This document shows positions 9,280-19,137 of a DNA stretch of 64,000 nucleotides, in pieces. The DNA is from Flammeovirga yaeyamensis. GTDB taxonomy: Bacteria > Bacteroidota > Bacteroidia > Cytophagales > Flammeovirgaceae. The notes beneath the pieces were generated by a model. That model saw only the letters and a list, made by a program, of their open reading frames with translations, did not search any database and had not been told where the DNA came from. The stretch's first letter is position 1, and each line of letters begins with the position of its first letter. The stretch spans positions 806,001-870,000 of the forward strand of contig NZ_CP076133.1 in the NCBI RefSeq assembly GCF_018736045.1, written 5' to 3'. The position numbers and the translations under genes are program-made.

Positions 9280-12200
9280 TTAGAATTCAAGTGATAAACC
9301 ACCTCTGTAAACTGCTGAGATAGGATAGTTACCTCTGTCAACACCTCTAAGGAAGATACTTTGTGAACCTACCTCTGGGTCAAAACCTTTGTATTTCGTG
9401 AAAGTGAACGGATTCTGAGCACTTACGTAGAATCTTAAATTGCTCATTTTCATTTTGTTTAATACACTCTTAGGTAAAGTATAACCTAAAGAGATATTTT
9501 GAATTCTTAAGTATGAACCATCTTCTAAGAAGTAATCTGAGAATGTACGAGTGTTATAGTGCTCGATCTCATCTCTTGGCATTGGAATTTCCGATGTTGG
9601 GTTATATGGAGACCATGCATTAACTAATTCTGCACTTCTCTTAGTTAAGTAAGCGTAAGCTCTTGAACCGTTGTATACTTTAGCACCATAAGAACCGAAT
9701 AACTGAAGACCTAAATCAAATCCTTTGTAAGCAACATTTAAGTTCAAACCAGCTTCCCATTGAGGAGTACCACTACCTTGATATACACGGTCATCTTGAT
9801 CAATTACACCATCACCGTTTACATCTACATATTTCAAGTCACCTAACTGAGCAGAAGGAATTAATTCTTGATAAGCACTTAACTCTTCAGGAGTCTTAAT
9901 AGTACCTTCAGTAGGAATTAAGAAGAATGAACCTGCTGTGTAACCTGGTCTTAAGAATGTAGTAGGCTCCGAGTTTCTAATTAGCATTGGCTCACCACCT
10001 GAGATTGATTCAATTGATGGTGCAAGCGATTGAACTATGTTGATGTTTTTAGTGAAAGTACCGTTAACAGTAAATTTCACATCACCAATATTGTTATTGT
10101 AACCTAAAGCGATCTCAATACCTTCGTTAGAAAGGTTACCAACGTTTTGCCAAACTCTATCGTAATTGTTTGCAGCAATTGCACCTGTCGAAGGAGGAAT
10201 TTGTACCGCTAACAACATGTCTTGCTTGTCGTTTTTATAGTAATCAGTTGATAAAGTGATACGACCTTCTAAGAATTCCATATCTACACCAATGTTTTGA
10301 GAGATGTTTGTTTCCCAACGGATTGACTTATCAACGAATGTTGGAGCAATTGAACCGAACATTAAATTGTCGCTTCCTTCTCTACCTAATACATAATCTA
10401 CTTGAGGAATTACGATAGATTGGTAAGGAAGATCGGCCATTAAGTTCTGAAGACCTTGTCCTGCTTTATCTGAACCAGTTTCACCGTAACCGTATCTAAT
10501 TTTGAAGTTAGAAACAGTAGTTTTGATTGGCTCCCAGAATTTTTCTTCAGAGATGTTCCAACCTGCAGAAACTGAAGGGAAGATACCCCATCTATTTGAC
10601 TCATGGAATCTTGATGAACCATCACGTCTAACTGAAGCACTCAATAAGTAACGGTTGTCATAAGCATACTGCACACGAGCAAGCATACCAATGTTTTTAT
10701 TTTCAGAGTAGCTTTGGTCTGCAGCAGTAATTTCGTTTGCAGCACCAATAGATTGTGTATCATTACTAGGGAAGTCTCTAGCGTGGATATAACGTCTATG
10801 ACCTTTTGATGTTTCAAAAGTAACACCACCTACGAATCCAACTTTATGTTTACCAAACTTTCTGTTATAGGTAGCAGTATATTCTTGGATTGTTCTTTCG
10901 TATTTGTAATCAGTGTACTTAAGATCTGCAATAGGGTTAGAAGCATTCAATAAATACTCTCCATCAGTATCGTATACACTCCAAGTAGGAGCAAAGAATT
11001 TTCTGTTATCGTTAGCTACTGAACCACCAATGTTTGCGTTTAATTTAAAACCATTGAATAACTCATAGTTAACACGAATGTTACCATTGTAACCGCTATT
11101 AGCTGTTTGGTTTGTTTGGTTTAACTTACCTACGAATCTACCCATGTTTTCTGGGTTAGCACCTGGAACAACTACATCTGTTTGACCTGGGTTAATACCT
11201 GGCAAGAATGGAGCTTGTTTAATCGCATCGTACTGTAACGCCCATGGTTCGTTGTTGGCTAAACTATTATTCAGACCCATGTTTACTTGGAACTGAAGTT
11301 TACCTTTTTTGTAAGTAGTATTTGCTCTTACTGTTTGACGAGCATAGTCAGAACCAATTAAAACACCTTGTTGGTCGAATAAAGTACCAGTGATGTTGTA
11401 AGTTAATGCATCAGAACCACCAGAGATTCTTAAACTGTGGTTTTGGATTGGAGCCATATCATTTTGAAGTTCTTGCATCCAATCTGTATCGTAGTAAAGA
11501 CCTTGCTTGTTTTGATCTAGTGGGTTAAACTTACCAGACTCTTTAAACAAGTTTGTCAATCTATTGATATAAAGGTGATCGTTTGTACCTGCTACATCAA
11601 TACCAGAAGTAATCTTCTGTACACCATAGTAAGAATCTAAGTTTACTTTCATAGAACCTGCCTTACCTCTCTTTGTTGTGATTAAGATTACACCAGCAGA
11701 TGCTCTTGAACCATAAATCGCTGCAGAAGCACCATCCTTAAGTACCTCTAAAGATTCGATTTCTTGTGGAGAGATGTTAGGGTTAGAAGTATAAGTCACA
11801 CCATCTACTACATATAATGGCTCTGAACCACCATCTTGGAATGAGGTGACACCACGAATAGTAATTGTTGAATTCGAACCAGGAGCACCTGATGCTGCTC
11901 TTACTGATACACCGGCCATTTGACCTTGTAATGCAGTACCAATATCGGAAGTAGCTAGACGATCAAGATCTTCAGATTTCACTTGAGTAATCGCACCAGT
12001 CACTTCTCTTTTCGTTTGCTCACCGTAACCAATTACGACTACTTCTTCTAAAGCTTCAGTGTCATAACCTAAAACGATATCGAATTTAGTTCTATCACCT
12101 ATTGCAATATCTTGAGATACATAACCAACAGATGTTATTTGTAGTACTGCATTTTTGTTGGGTACTTCAATTGTAAACTTACCGTTTAAGTCAGTAACGG

Positions 12201-12381
12201 TACCAGTACTTGTTCCTTTAATAAGAACGTATGCTCCAATAATTGGTAGCTGTTCCTCATCTGCAACAGAACCTTTTACTAGAAAAGATTGTGCGAACAC
12301 GTTCATAGATGAGAGAAGCAGTATGAGGGTCATGATCCCCATACGACTTAGTTGCTTTGTTTTGGTAAAATAAAAACTCAT
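9280..12381 (-). CDS. susC: SusC/RagA-family TonB-dependent outer-membrane transporter
   Basis: This 1033-residue protein imports oligosaccharides across the outer membrane using TonB energy. After a signal peptide ending VFAQ comes a carboxypeptidase-regulatory-like domain (about 32-110). The segment EEVVVIGYGEQTKREVTGAI leads into the plug domain, with the SusC-type SDIGTALQGQMAGVSV and the plug end SAAIYGSRASAGVILITTKRG (its first part near residues 215-235). The rest is the beta-barrel, ending SLEF with a terminal aromatic residue. The annotated start gives a long positive N-terminus; the in-frame Met14 or Met17 would give a more typical signal peptide. It heads the susC-susD-lipoprotein operon. 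Confidence 0.95.
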   Translation of the reverse strand: MSFYFTKTKQLSRMGIMTLILLLSSMNVFAQSFLVKGSVADEEQLPIIGAYVLIKGTSTGTVTDLNGKFTIEVPNKNAVLQITSVGYVSQDIAIGDRTKFDIVLGYDTEALEEVVVIGYGEQTKREVTGAITQVKSEDLDRLATSDIGTALQGQMAGVSVRAASGAPGSNSTITIRGVTSFQDGGSEPLYVVDGVTYTSNPNISPQEIESLEVLKDGASAAIYGSRASAGVILITTKRGKAGSMKVNLDSYYGVQKITSGIDVAGTNDHLYINRLTNLFKESGKFNPLDQNKQGLYYDTDWMQELQNDMAPIQNHSLRISGGSDALTYNITGTLFDQQGVLIGSDYARQTVRANTTYKKGKLQFQVNMGLNNSLANNEPWALQYDAIKQAPFLPGINPGQTDVVVPGANPENMGRFVGKLNQTNQTANSGYNGNIRVNYELFNGFKLNANIGGSVANDNRKFFAPTWSVYDTDGEYLLNASNPIADLKYTDYKYERTIQEYTATYNRKFGKHKVGFVGGVTFETSKGHRRYIHARDFPSNDTQSIGAANEITAADQSYSENKNIGMLARVQYAYDNRYLLSASVRRDGSSRFHESNRWGIFPSVSAGWNISEEKFWEPIKTTVSNFKIRYGYGETGSDKAGQGLQNLMADLPYQSIVIPQVDYVLGREGSDNLMFGSIAPTFVDKSIRWETNISQNIGVDMEFLEGRITLSTDYYKNDKQDMLLAVQIPPSTGAIAANNYDRVWQNVGNLSNEGIEIALGYNNNIGDVKFTVNGTFTKNINIVQSLAPSIESISGGEPMLIRNSEPTTFLRPGYTAGSFFLIPTEGTIKTPEELSAYQELIPSAQLGDLKYVDVNGDGVIDQDDRVYQGSGTPQWEAGLNLNVAYKGFDLGLQLFGSYGAKVYNGSRAYAYLTKRSAELVNAWSPYNPTSEIPMPRDEIEHYNTRTFSDYFLEDGSYLRIQNISLGYTLPKSVLNKMKMSNLRFYVSAQNPFTFTKYKGFDPEVGSQSIFLRGVDRGNYPISAVYRGGLSLEF

Positions 12382-12769
12382 AGTCTCTACATACTAAGTT
12401 TTAAAAAATTAATTCATTTGTTCATTTCTGATGATTCAAAACTAGAGCGGAATCTTTTTTTAAGTGTAGAAAAAACTATTACAATAGAGGGGGTAAAAAA
12501 TAAGCTTAAATCAGATGATATAGATTGTTATAAAATATTAAAAATGCCCCCTAAAAATGTAGCTTAGTTTTGTCTAATAGTAGATTCTAAGAGATTTTTG
12601 AAATTTTTTTGGACAGAAAAAAAGTAAGTAGTTTTCATATGATAGTGTGTTAAATAATATATTTGCGAAAAAAATTCCGGGAGGAATGAAATTTTCCCCC
12701 CGCTGAGTTTATAATTTTTTTCTTGTTGTGGACAAGTAGATTTTTGTGGACAGTAATGAAAGAGCTGAT
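12382..12769 (-). promoter_or_regulatory. susC promoter region
   Basis: This 388-base gap separates susC from HTCS1 and holds no credible gene. CAAAACTA at 12437-12444 reads TAGTTTTG on the minus strand, an exact TAnnTTTG -7 element 56 bases before the susC start codon, without a -33 TTG. GGGGGT on the plus strand starts at 12489, exactly 45 bases upstream. An AGTGnnGAAAA block starts at 12463. Both recur at the GH86 promoter (5894-5901). Further G/C-rich blocks lie at 12545-12552 and 12679-12701; the latter is a GGGAGG/CCCCCC pair around AATGAAA. These are candidate HTCS1 operators. Confidence 0.55.
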
Positions 12770-15700
12770 TTATTGATTTTCAATCTCTTCCAATAGATTC
12801 TGATTGACTTGAGACTCCGATGCTTCCTTTAAATAAGCAGAAGGAGGAATGCCGAATTCCTTTTTAAAGCAGTTTCTAAAGTACTTCAGGTCGTTAAAAC
12901 CAACTTCATAAGTCACATCACTTACACTGCAGCCCCCTAATTTCAACATTTGAGCGGCACGTTTCAAGCGAATATTACGAATAAAGCCTTTGGCTGTTTG
13001 ACCTGTTAGGGCCTTTAGTTTCTGATTTAATCGAATTGGCGTTGCTCCATATTCTGAAGCCAATCTATCTACAGTAAATTCAGAATCAGAAATGTTTTCT
13101 TCTACGATAGCTACCAATTTCTTAAGGAAACGCTCATCTATAGAAGTATGTGTAATCTCACTAGGAGCCACATCCACTTTTGTTCTGAATTTCTTTTGCT
13201 GATTTTTTCTATTTTCAATCAATGAATGCATTCTGGCTAACAAAGTATCCGAGTTGAATGGCTTAGTCACATAAGCATCCACTCCATATTCGTAACCCTT
13301 CAATTTACTTGATTCAGAATTTTTTGCTGTCAACAAAATAATAGGAATGTGACATAACTGATTATCGTCACGAATATTTTTAGTGAGTTCATAACCATCC
13401 TTTATAGGCATCATAATGTCTGACAAAATCAAATTCGGCATCACGTCTTTTGCCAATTGAAGTCCTTTTTCACCATCTTCAGCCAAATAGACTTCGTATT
13501 CTTCTTCAAGTAGTCCTTTTAACAATTCACGGATAGAGTAATTATCATCCACTACTAAAATTTTAGATTTGCTGCTCACTTCCAACTCATCTTCTTCTTG
13601 CTGTAATTGGATTTCTTGAGCCTCTAAAATTTCTGCTTCTGTTTCGTTGAAGGTTTCTCCTTCATAGCTTTCTCTATTTAGTGGGAATTCTAAGAAGAAA
13701 GTAGTGCCTACATTCAATTCGCTTTCCACACGAATCTCACCGTGGTGTAAATCGACCAAACTTTTCGTAAATGCTAAACCGATACCTGTACCTCTATTCT
13801 TTGCTTTCTTTAGGTTGGAAACCTGATAGAAACGATTGAATAAGTAATCTAGTTTTTCTTCTGAAATACCAATACCTGTATCTTTCAACTTAATTTTTAC
13901 TTTATCACCTTCTTGAGAAACAGAAAGTGATATTTCCCCTTTGTAAGTAAACTTAAAGGCATTCGATAGTAAGTTGTACATAATTTTTTCCAACTTATCT
14001 ATATCCATATAGCCGTGAATATCTTCTGAGGTGAATTCTATTTTGAAATTAAGATTTTCATGTTCAGCAAACTCTTTAAACGAATGATACACCTGATCTA
14101 TAAATGAAGACCAATTCCCTTTTGACAATTGAAGCTTCATTTGTCCTTGTTCTACTTTTCTGAAATCAAGTAGTTGATTGACCAAACGCATTAGATGCTG
14201 TACATTCTTAAAGATCATCTGATAACTCTTTTCGCGATCAGAAGCCGAAAGTGCTGCACCTTTTTTAATCAACTGCTCGATAGGAGTGTGGATTAAAGTA
14301 AGTGGCGTACGCAACTCATGAGAGATATTAGTGAAGAATTGCAGTTTTAACTGACTTAAGTCTTCTAGTTTCTCCCTTTCGAATTTTTCTAGTTCCAACT
14401 GACTCTTCTTACGTGCTGTAATCAAAGAATATCTAGAGAAGAAACCTACAGAACAGAAGAATAGTAAAACATATAATGTTTTCGCCCACCAGCTTAACCA
14501 CCAAGGTGGAAGGATCTCAATATGCATTTCAATAGGCTTCGGATTCCAAATGTTATCACCATTAGAAGCTTTTACCTGAAGTACATATTCACCAGGAGAA
14601 AGGTTAGTGTATTTCGCTTCGCGGTGCTGAGCATCCGTTTCAATCCAATTATCGTCGAACCCGAGTAATTGATATTTATACTTGTTATTTGCAGAAGAAC
14701 CATAATGCAAAGAGGCAAAACGGAAAGTAAAACTGTTCTGATCGTACGTCAGCTGTATATTCTTCGTAGTCTGTAAAGAAGTACTTAAAATCTTATGACC
14801 GTGGAACTCTTCTCCTAATTGAATGTCTTTATTTAATACCTTTAGGTTGGTGAAAATAACATTGGCAATAGTGTTATCGTCAATGATTTCATAAGGCTTA
14901 AACATATTAATACCATTAACACCACCGAATAATAATTCACCATTATTCATTTTTAGTGCCGCTAATTCACCAAACTCATCATCTTGTAAGCCATCTGAAA
15001 CATCAAAGTTTTTGATTTCTCTAGTTTTAAGATTGATTTTACTAAGACCTTTATTGGTCGCCACCCAAAGGTTACCATAATCATCTTCCAACATCGATTT
15101 GATTACATTACTTGGAAGACCATTTTTTGAGGTCAACTTATCAAAGCTATAATCTTTGTTGATGATATTCTTTTCTGATATAATATTGATGCCGCCACCC
15201 ATGGTTCCGGCCCAAATCTCTCCATTTGATGCTTCGAAAACAGGAATGACATAATTATAATTAAGACTCTTAGGATCGTTTTTCTTCGATTGAAGAATCG
15301 TAAACTTAGGATAATCCTTTAGCTTTTCTTCTTTATCTAAAATGATTAAACCTTTATTGGTTCCGATCCAAAGACTACCTCTTTTATCAATAGTTAAACT
15401 TCTGATAATGTCGATCACCTCATCGTCTCTATCGATAATTTGTGGGTACGACCATTTCATTTTTCCATTTTCTTCTACACCTCTTACCAATCCGCCACCA
15501 TAAGTAGCCAACCATAAAATGGAATCGCCATCACTCTTGAGAGCAAAAGTGGCATTACTGTTTTCTTTAGGGTGGAAAACACATTCTTCAAGATGGTTTT
15601 CTAACTGATCTAATCGATCTTCTTCAATAGCCAATGTCTTTAATGGGTAACCCACGCCAAGTACAATTTTGTCTTTCCAACGATCGACCGCATATACTAT

Positions 15701-16951
15701 ATTTTGACCTTTTTTATTGAGACCGACACCTATTTCAGTCACTTTGCCGTTGTCGACAATGTTTAGTCCACCACCTTCAGTACCAACAAGTAATCTACCG
15801 TTTTTGTCTTCGAAACAGCCCCTAACCTTATTATATGTAAGATTGTATTCTTCGTCTCCTTTCTTTAAATGCTTGAACTTCTTTCTTCTAGGGTTGTATT
15901 TATTGATACCACTACCGTTGGTGCCGATCCAAACAACCCCTAAGTTATCTTTATATAAACAGTTAATGATGTTCGCTCCAAAACTTTCTGTATTGTCACT
16001 ATTAAAGTGATTATCTACTTGAAGCTGTTTTCCGATAACATTCCATTTCAATTGATACAAGCCGGCACCTGTTCCAGCCCAGAAAATACCATCATCGTCT
16101 TTGGTTAAACTTTCTGATTTGATATCAGATACTTTGCTAAAAGAATAACTTCCCGAATCGTTATTATCGATAGTTAAATGATAAATACCATCAAAATAAG
16201 AGACCATTAATCCATTTTTTCCTTCAACAATAGCTTGAACACCGTTATCATGTGATTTTTTAAAACTTTTGAACACTCCAAACTTTTGAGTATCCGAAGG
16301 AGTAACAAAAATCTGAAGGCCTTTTTTACTTCCTACCCATAAGTTGCTTCTATGGTCAACATATAGACTCGTTATGTGATTAGAAAGAATGCTTTCGTTG
16401 TTGTGTGGATTATGATAGAATTTATTGACCGAAATAGCTTCTTTGTCGGTAAATTCATGTTTAATACAGTTTAGCCCTCTCAAGTTACCAAACCATATAT
16501 TACCATGTCGGTCCGTGACAAGTTTAACAACATTATTGCTGGTAAGGAGTTTAGAATTGCCCTTGGTGTTCGCAAAGAAAGTAAACTTTTCTTTGTCTTG
16601 ATGATACCTAAATAATCCAGCATCAGCAGAACCTATCCACAAGTTACCATGCTTATCTTCGGTAATTGTATTGATAAGGTTGGAGGGTAGATCATGAGTA
16701 TCCATTCTGAAATTTTTAAACTCATAACCATCAAAACTAGAAAAACCATCGTTGGTACCTATCCAAATCAGGCCAGACTGATCTTGGTAAATACAATTGA
16801 TATCGTTTTGTGATAACCCTTGTTTTGTTGTAAAATGATCAAAGACTATATCCTGGAAGGTTGCGTAAGCTGTATTCCAGAGACTAGTTGTTAATGTAAT
16901 GAATAAGAGGTAGACAAGACTCTTAGACATCTTCGATGTTAGTAAATTCAT
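12770..16951 (-). CDS. Hybrid two-component system sensor/regulator, HTCS1
   Basis: This 1393-residue one-protein phosphorelay should sense a galactan oligosaccharide in the periplasm and activate the PUL. After a signal peptide come about 14 Reg_prop propeller repeats (recurring LWIGT/IWAGT motifs, residues 35-740) and a Y_Y_Y domain (750-805). A membrane span follows (about 825-848), then HisKA with the phospho-acceptor His in NISHELRTPLTL near 877, a HATPase (YNLLSNAFKF, DTGIGIS, GTGIGLAF), a receiver with ILVVDD near 1132 and acceptor Asp in LILSDIMMP near 1178, and an AraC helix-turn-helix (1290-1385). It lies upstream of susC in the same direction, the usual place for the regulator of a PUL. 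Confidence 0.95.
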   Translation of the reverse strand: MNLLTSKMSKSLVYLLFITLTTSLWNTAYATFQDIVFDHFTTKQGLSQNDINCIYQDQSGLIWIGTNDGFSSFDGYEFKNFRMDTHDLPSNLINTITEDKHGNLWIGSADAGLFRYHQDKEKFTFFANTKGNSKLLTSNNVVKLVTDRHGNIWFGNLRGLNCIKHEFTDKEAISVNKFYHNPHNNESILSNHITSLYVDHRSNLWVGSKKGLQIFVTPSDTQKFGVFKSFKKSHDNGVQAIVEGKNGLMVSYFDGIYHLTIDNNDSGSYSFSKVSDIKSESLTKDDDGIFWAGTGAGLYQLKWNVIGKQLQVDNHFNSDNTESFGANIINCLYKDNLGVVWIGTNGSGINKYNPRRKKFKHLKKGDEEYNLTYNKVRGCFEDKNGRLLVGTEGGGLNIVDNGKVTEIGVGLNKKGQNIVYAVDRWKDKIVLGVGYPLKTLAIEEDRLDQLENHLEECVFHPKENSNATFALKSDGDSILWLATYGGGLVRGVEENGKMKWSYPQIIDRDDEVIDIIRSLTIDKRGSLWIGTNKGLIILDKEEKLKDYPKFTILQSKKNDPKSLNYNYVIPVFEASNGEIWAGTMGGGINIISEKNIINKDYSFDKLTSKNGLPSNVIKSMLEDDYGNLWVATNKGLSKINLKTREIKNFDVSDGLQDDEFGELAALKMNNGELLFGGVNGINMFKPYEIIDDNTIANVIFTNLKVLNKDIQLGEEFHGHKILSTSLQTTKNIQLTYDQNSFTFRFASLHYGSSANNKYKYQLLGFDDNWIETDAQHREAKYTNLSPGEYVLQVKASNGDNIWNPKPIEMHIEILPPWWLSWWAKTLYVLLFFCSVGFFSRYSLITARKKSQLELEKFEREKLEDLSQLKLQFFTNISHELRTPLTLIHTPIEQLIKKGAALSASDREKSYQMIFKNVQHLMRLVNQLLDFRKVEQGQMKLQLSKGNWSSFIDQVYHSFKEFAEHENLNFKIEFTSEDIHGYMDIDKLEKIMYNLLSNAFKFTYKGEISLSVSQEGDKVKIKLKDTGIGISEEKLDYLFNRFYQVSNLKKAKNRGTGIGLAFTKSLVDLHHGEIRVESELNVGTTFFLEFPLNRESYEGETFNETEAEILEAQEIQLQQEEDELEVSSKSKILVVDDNYSIRELLKGLLEEEYEVYLAEDGEKGLQLAKDVMPNLILSDIMMPIKDGYELTKNIRDDNQLCHIPIILLTAKNSESSKLKGYEYGVDAYVTKPFNSDTLLARMHSLIENRKNQQKKFRTKVDVAPSEITHTSIDERFLKKLVAIVEENISDSEFTVDRLASEYGATPIRLNQKLKALTGQTAKGFIRNIRLKRAAQMLKLGGCSVSDVTYEVGFNDLKYFRNCFKKEFGIPPSAYLKEASESQVNQNLLEEIENQ

Positions 16952-17468
16952 TTATTTCTCACTTATATAATAATAAATCAAATCAAAAAGATCCATACTC
17001 AAGTAATAGAATGGTATTGAAAAGTATTGATAAGAAGTCTGTAATTCAATTTTTTGGGGGGAAGAATGAAAATACCCCCTTCATTTGCTTAAAAATTTAC
17101 ACTTAATAAGAGCAATTTAATCAAAAAGTTCGCATTCACACAATATTGCATAATAATAGTACGCGGTGTTATCGATATTTTCTAACATTTATTATTTCTG
17201 TTGAAATACGGAAACAGAAGTGATATCAAAAAACTAAGGATTCTTTGCTCTTTTATTTCTGTTGTTAAAAAAATTATGCTTTAAACTACGATAAATGACC
17301 AATTTGAAATTCTAACCCCTCTATTCGTTTAGTTAATTTCCAAGTACTAATTACTCAGCTAATAAATTTGAGACATATCTAAGATTTCTTAACAACACAA
17401 TAGAAATTGAATGAAAAAAGATGTCTGTGACTACTTATTATTTATAGGCGTATCAAATTATATAGAGT
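16952..17468 (+). promoter_or_regulatory. Divergent promoter region between HTCS1 and GH29
   Basis: This 517-base region has no credible gene. TAAATTTG at 17363-17370 matches the -7 consensus and lies 98 bases before the GH29 start codon. AACCCCT at 17314-17320 ends its C run 44 bases upstream of it, close to the 45-base spacing at the susC and GH86 promoters. At 17056-17079 there is a GGGGGG...CCCCC element around AATGAAA, similar to the one at 12679-12701 on the other side of the HTCS1 gene. I found no clear -7 element for HTCS1 itself. Confidence 0.5.
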
Positions 17469-19001
17469 ATGAAAAATGTATTAATTATTATCGCAGCTTT
17501 CTTTATAGTTGGTTGTTCCGTACAAAGGGATAATAAGCAATCGAATAAAGAAGTTTTTACAGCTGACTGGGAATCTCTTCAACAATACGAAGTACCAACT
17601 TGGTTTCAGGATGCTAAATTAGGAATCTTTATCCACTGGGGTGCTTACTCAGTTCCCGCTTATGGATCGGAGTGGTATCCAAGGTTAATGTATATGGACA
17701 GTGTGGAGTGGACTCCAGATGGTGAAGCCCAAAAGATCGGAGCAACAGCCATTAATAAATACCATGAATCTCATTTCGGGACATTGGATAAATTCGGTTA
17801 TAAAGATTTTATCCCAATGTTTAAAGGCGAAAACTTTGATGCTCAAGAATGGGTACAACTTTTTCAAGATGCAGGAGCGAAGTATATTGTACCTGTAGCT
17901 GAACACCACGATGGTTTTGCCATGTATAAATCGAAACATACACGATGGAACTCTGTAGATATGGGTCCTCAAAAAGATATTTTGGGTGAACTAACTGCTG
18001 AAGCTAGAAAGCAAGACATTAAAATTGGAGCATCATCGCATTATGCTTTTAACTGGAATTACTTTACTTACAAAAAAGGATTTGATACGATGGATCCTGA
18101 ATACAGCGATTTGTATAGTAAGCCGCATGATCATTATGCACCAGCATCACAAGAATTTTTATCGCACTGGTGGGATAGAACAGTAGACATTATTGATGCT
18201 TACCAACCAGACATTTTATGGTTCGACTTCTACATTGATAGAGAAGAATTTATGCCATACCATCCAAAATTAGCCGCTTACTACTATAATAAAGGTATCG
18301 AGTGGAAAAAGGATGTAGTATTGCAAACGAAGAACTTTAAGAAAGTAACTTTCCCAGAAGGAACACATGTATTGGATATCGAAAGAGGTAAAATGTCGGA
18401 TATTAATCCAAAAGTATGGCAAACGGATACTTCAATTGGTAAAAACTCATGGGGTTATGTAAGCAACTGGGAAACAAAAGATGCCAATACAATCATCGAC
18501 GACTTAGTGGATATTGTAAGTAAAAATGGTTGTCTATTACTTAACGTAGGTCCAAAAGCAGATGGTACTATTCCAGATGATCAAAAAGCAATTTTATTAG
18601 AAATTGGTCAATGGTTAAAAGTAAACGGAGAGGCTATCTATGGTTCAAGACCTTGGAAGATATATGGAGATGGCCCAACGCAAGTTGCTACAGGTCACCA
18701 TACAGAAGGTAAAAACAAAGATCTTACAGCAGACGATTTCAGATTCACAACGAAAAATGGAAAGCTTTATGCCATTTCTATGGATTGGGCTAGAAACGGA
18801 AAAGTAAAAATTCCTCATCTTCAAAAAGGATCTGAATATTTAACTGCTTCTATTAAAGATATCAAGTTATTGGGTGTGGAAGAGGATTTAAAATGGTCGC
18901 AAAATGAGGATTATCTAGAGGTGATGTTACCTTCAGAAAAGCCATGTGAGCATGCATTTGTCTTCGAAATTGCGTTCGATAAAACAAACAATCCATTATA
19001 A
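17469..19001 (+). CDS. GH29 lipoprotein, alpha-L-fucosidase family (possibly alpha-L-galactosidase)
   Basis: This 510-residue lipoprotein (lipobox IVGC, C16) belongs to family GH29, which removes alpha-L-fucose and, in some porphyran loci, alpha-L-galactose. The N-terminal barrel shows the family motifs LGIFIHWGAYSVP (51-63), VAEHHDGFAMY (143-153) and the nucleophile Asp at D253 in ILWFDFYID. A beta-sandwich follows from about residue 390. L-galactose differs from L-fucose only by a 6-hydroxyl. In a locus with three GH86 enzymes and sulfatases, removal of L-galactose after desulfation is the more likely role; this is inference. The gene opens the plus-strand half of PUL A and is closed by a terminator. 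Confidence 0.9.
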   Translation: MKNVLIIIAAFFIVGCSVQRDNKQSNKEVFTADWESLQQYEVPTWFQDAKLGIFIHWGAYSVPAYGSEWYPRLMYMDSVEWTPDGEAQKIGATAINKYHESHFGTLDKFGYKDFIPMFKGENFDAQEWVQLFQDAGAKYIVPVAEHHDGFAMYKSKHTRWNSVDMGPQKDILGELTAEARKQDIKIGASSHYAFNWNYFTYKKGFDTMDPEYSDLYSKPHDHYAPASQEFLSHWWDRTVDIIDAYQPDILWFDFYIDREEFMPYHPKLAAYYYNKGIEWKKDVVLQTKNFKKVTFPEGTHVLDIERGKMSDINPKVWQTDTSIGKNSWGYVSNWETKDANTIIDDLVDIVSKNGCLLLNVGPKADGTIPDDQKAILLEIGQWLKVNGEAIYGSRPWKIYGDGPTQVATGHHTEGKNKDLTADDFRFTTKNGKLYAISMDWARNGKVKIPHLQKGSEYLTASIKDIKLLGVEEDLKWSQNEDYLEVMLPSEKPCEHAFVFEIAFDKTNNPL

Positions 19002-19017
19002 TTTAAGCTATCTGATG

Positions 19018-19056
19018 AAAAAGCTGTAATTCTAATTTGAGTTGCAGCTTTTTTTT
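19018..19056 (+). terminator. Rho-independent terminator after GH29
   Basis: Arms AAAAGCTG and CAGCTTTT enclose an AT-rich loop and are followed by a T run. The hairpin starts about 17 bases after the GH29 stop codon. Confidence 0.75.
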
Positions 19057-19137
19057 AATTCTAAGAAATACAAACAGAGGATTAACATTCTTCAATCAAT
19101 TAGAAAACATAAAAACCTTTTTAAACAAGACATAACA

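Noticed and set aside
12352-12567. 71-codon plus-strand frame over the susC promoter
   Set aside because: It spans the start of susC and the regulatory region; the translation is low in complexity.
19042-19137. Upstream start for the second GH86 gene
   Set aside because: The extra codons lie within the terminator of the GH29 gene, and the Met at 19138 gives a clean signal peptide.
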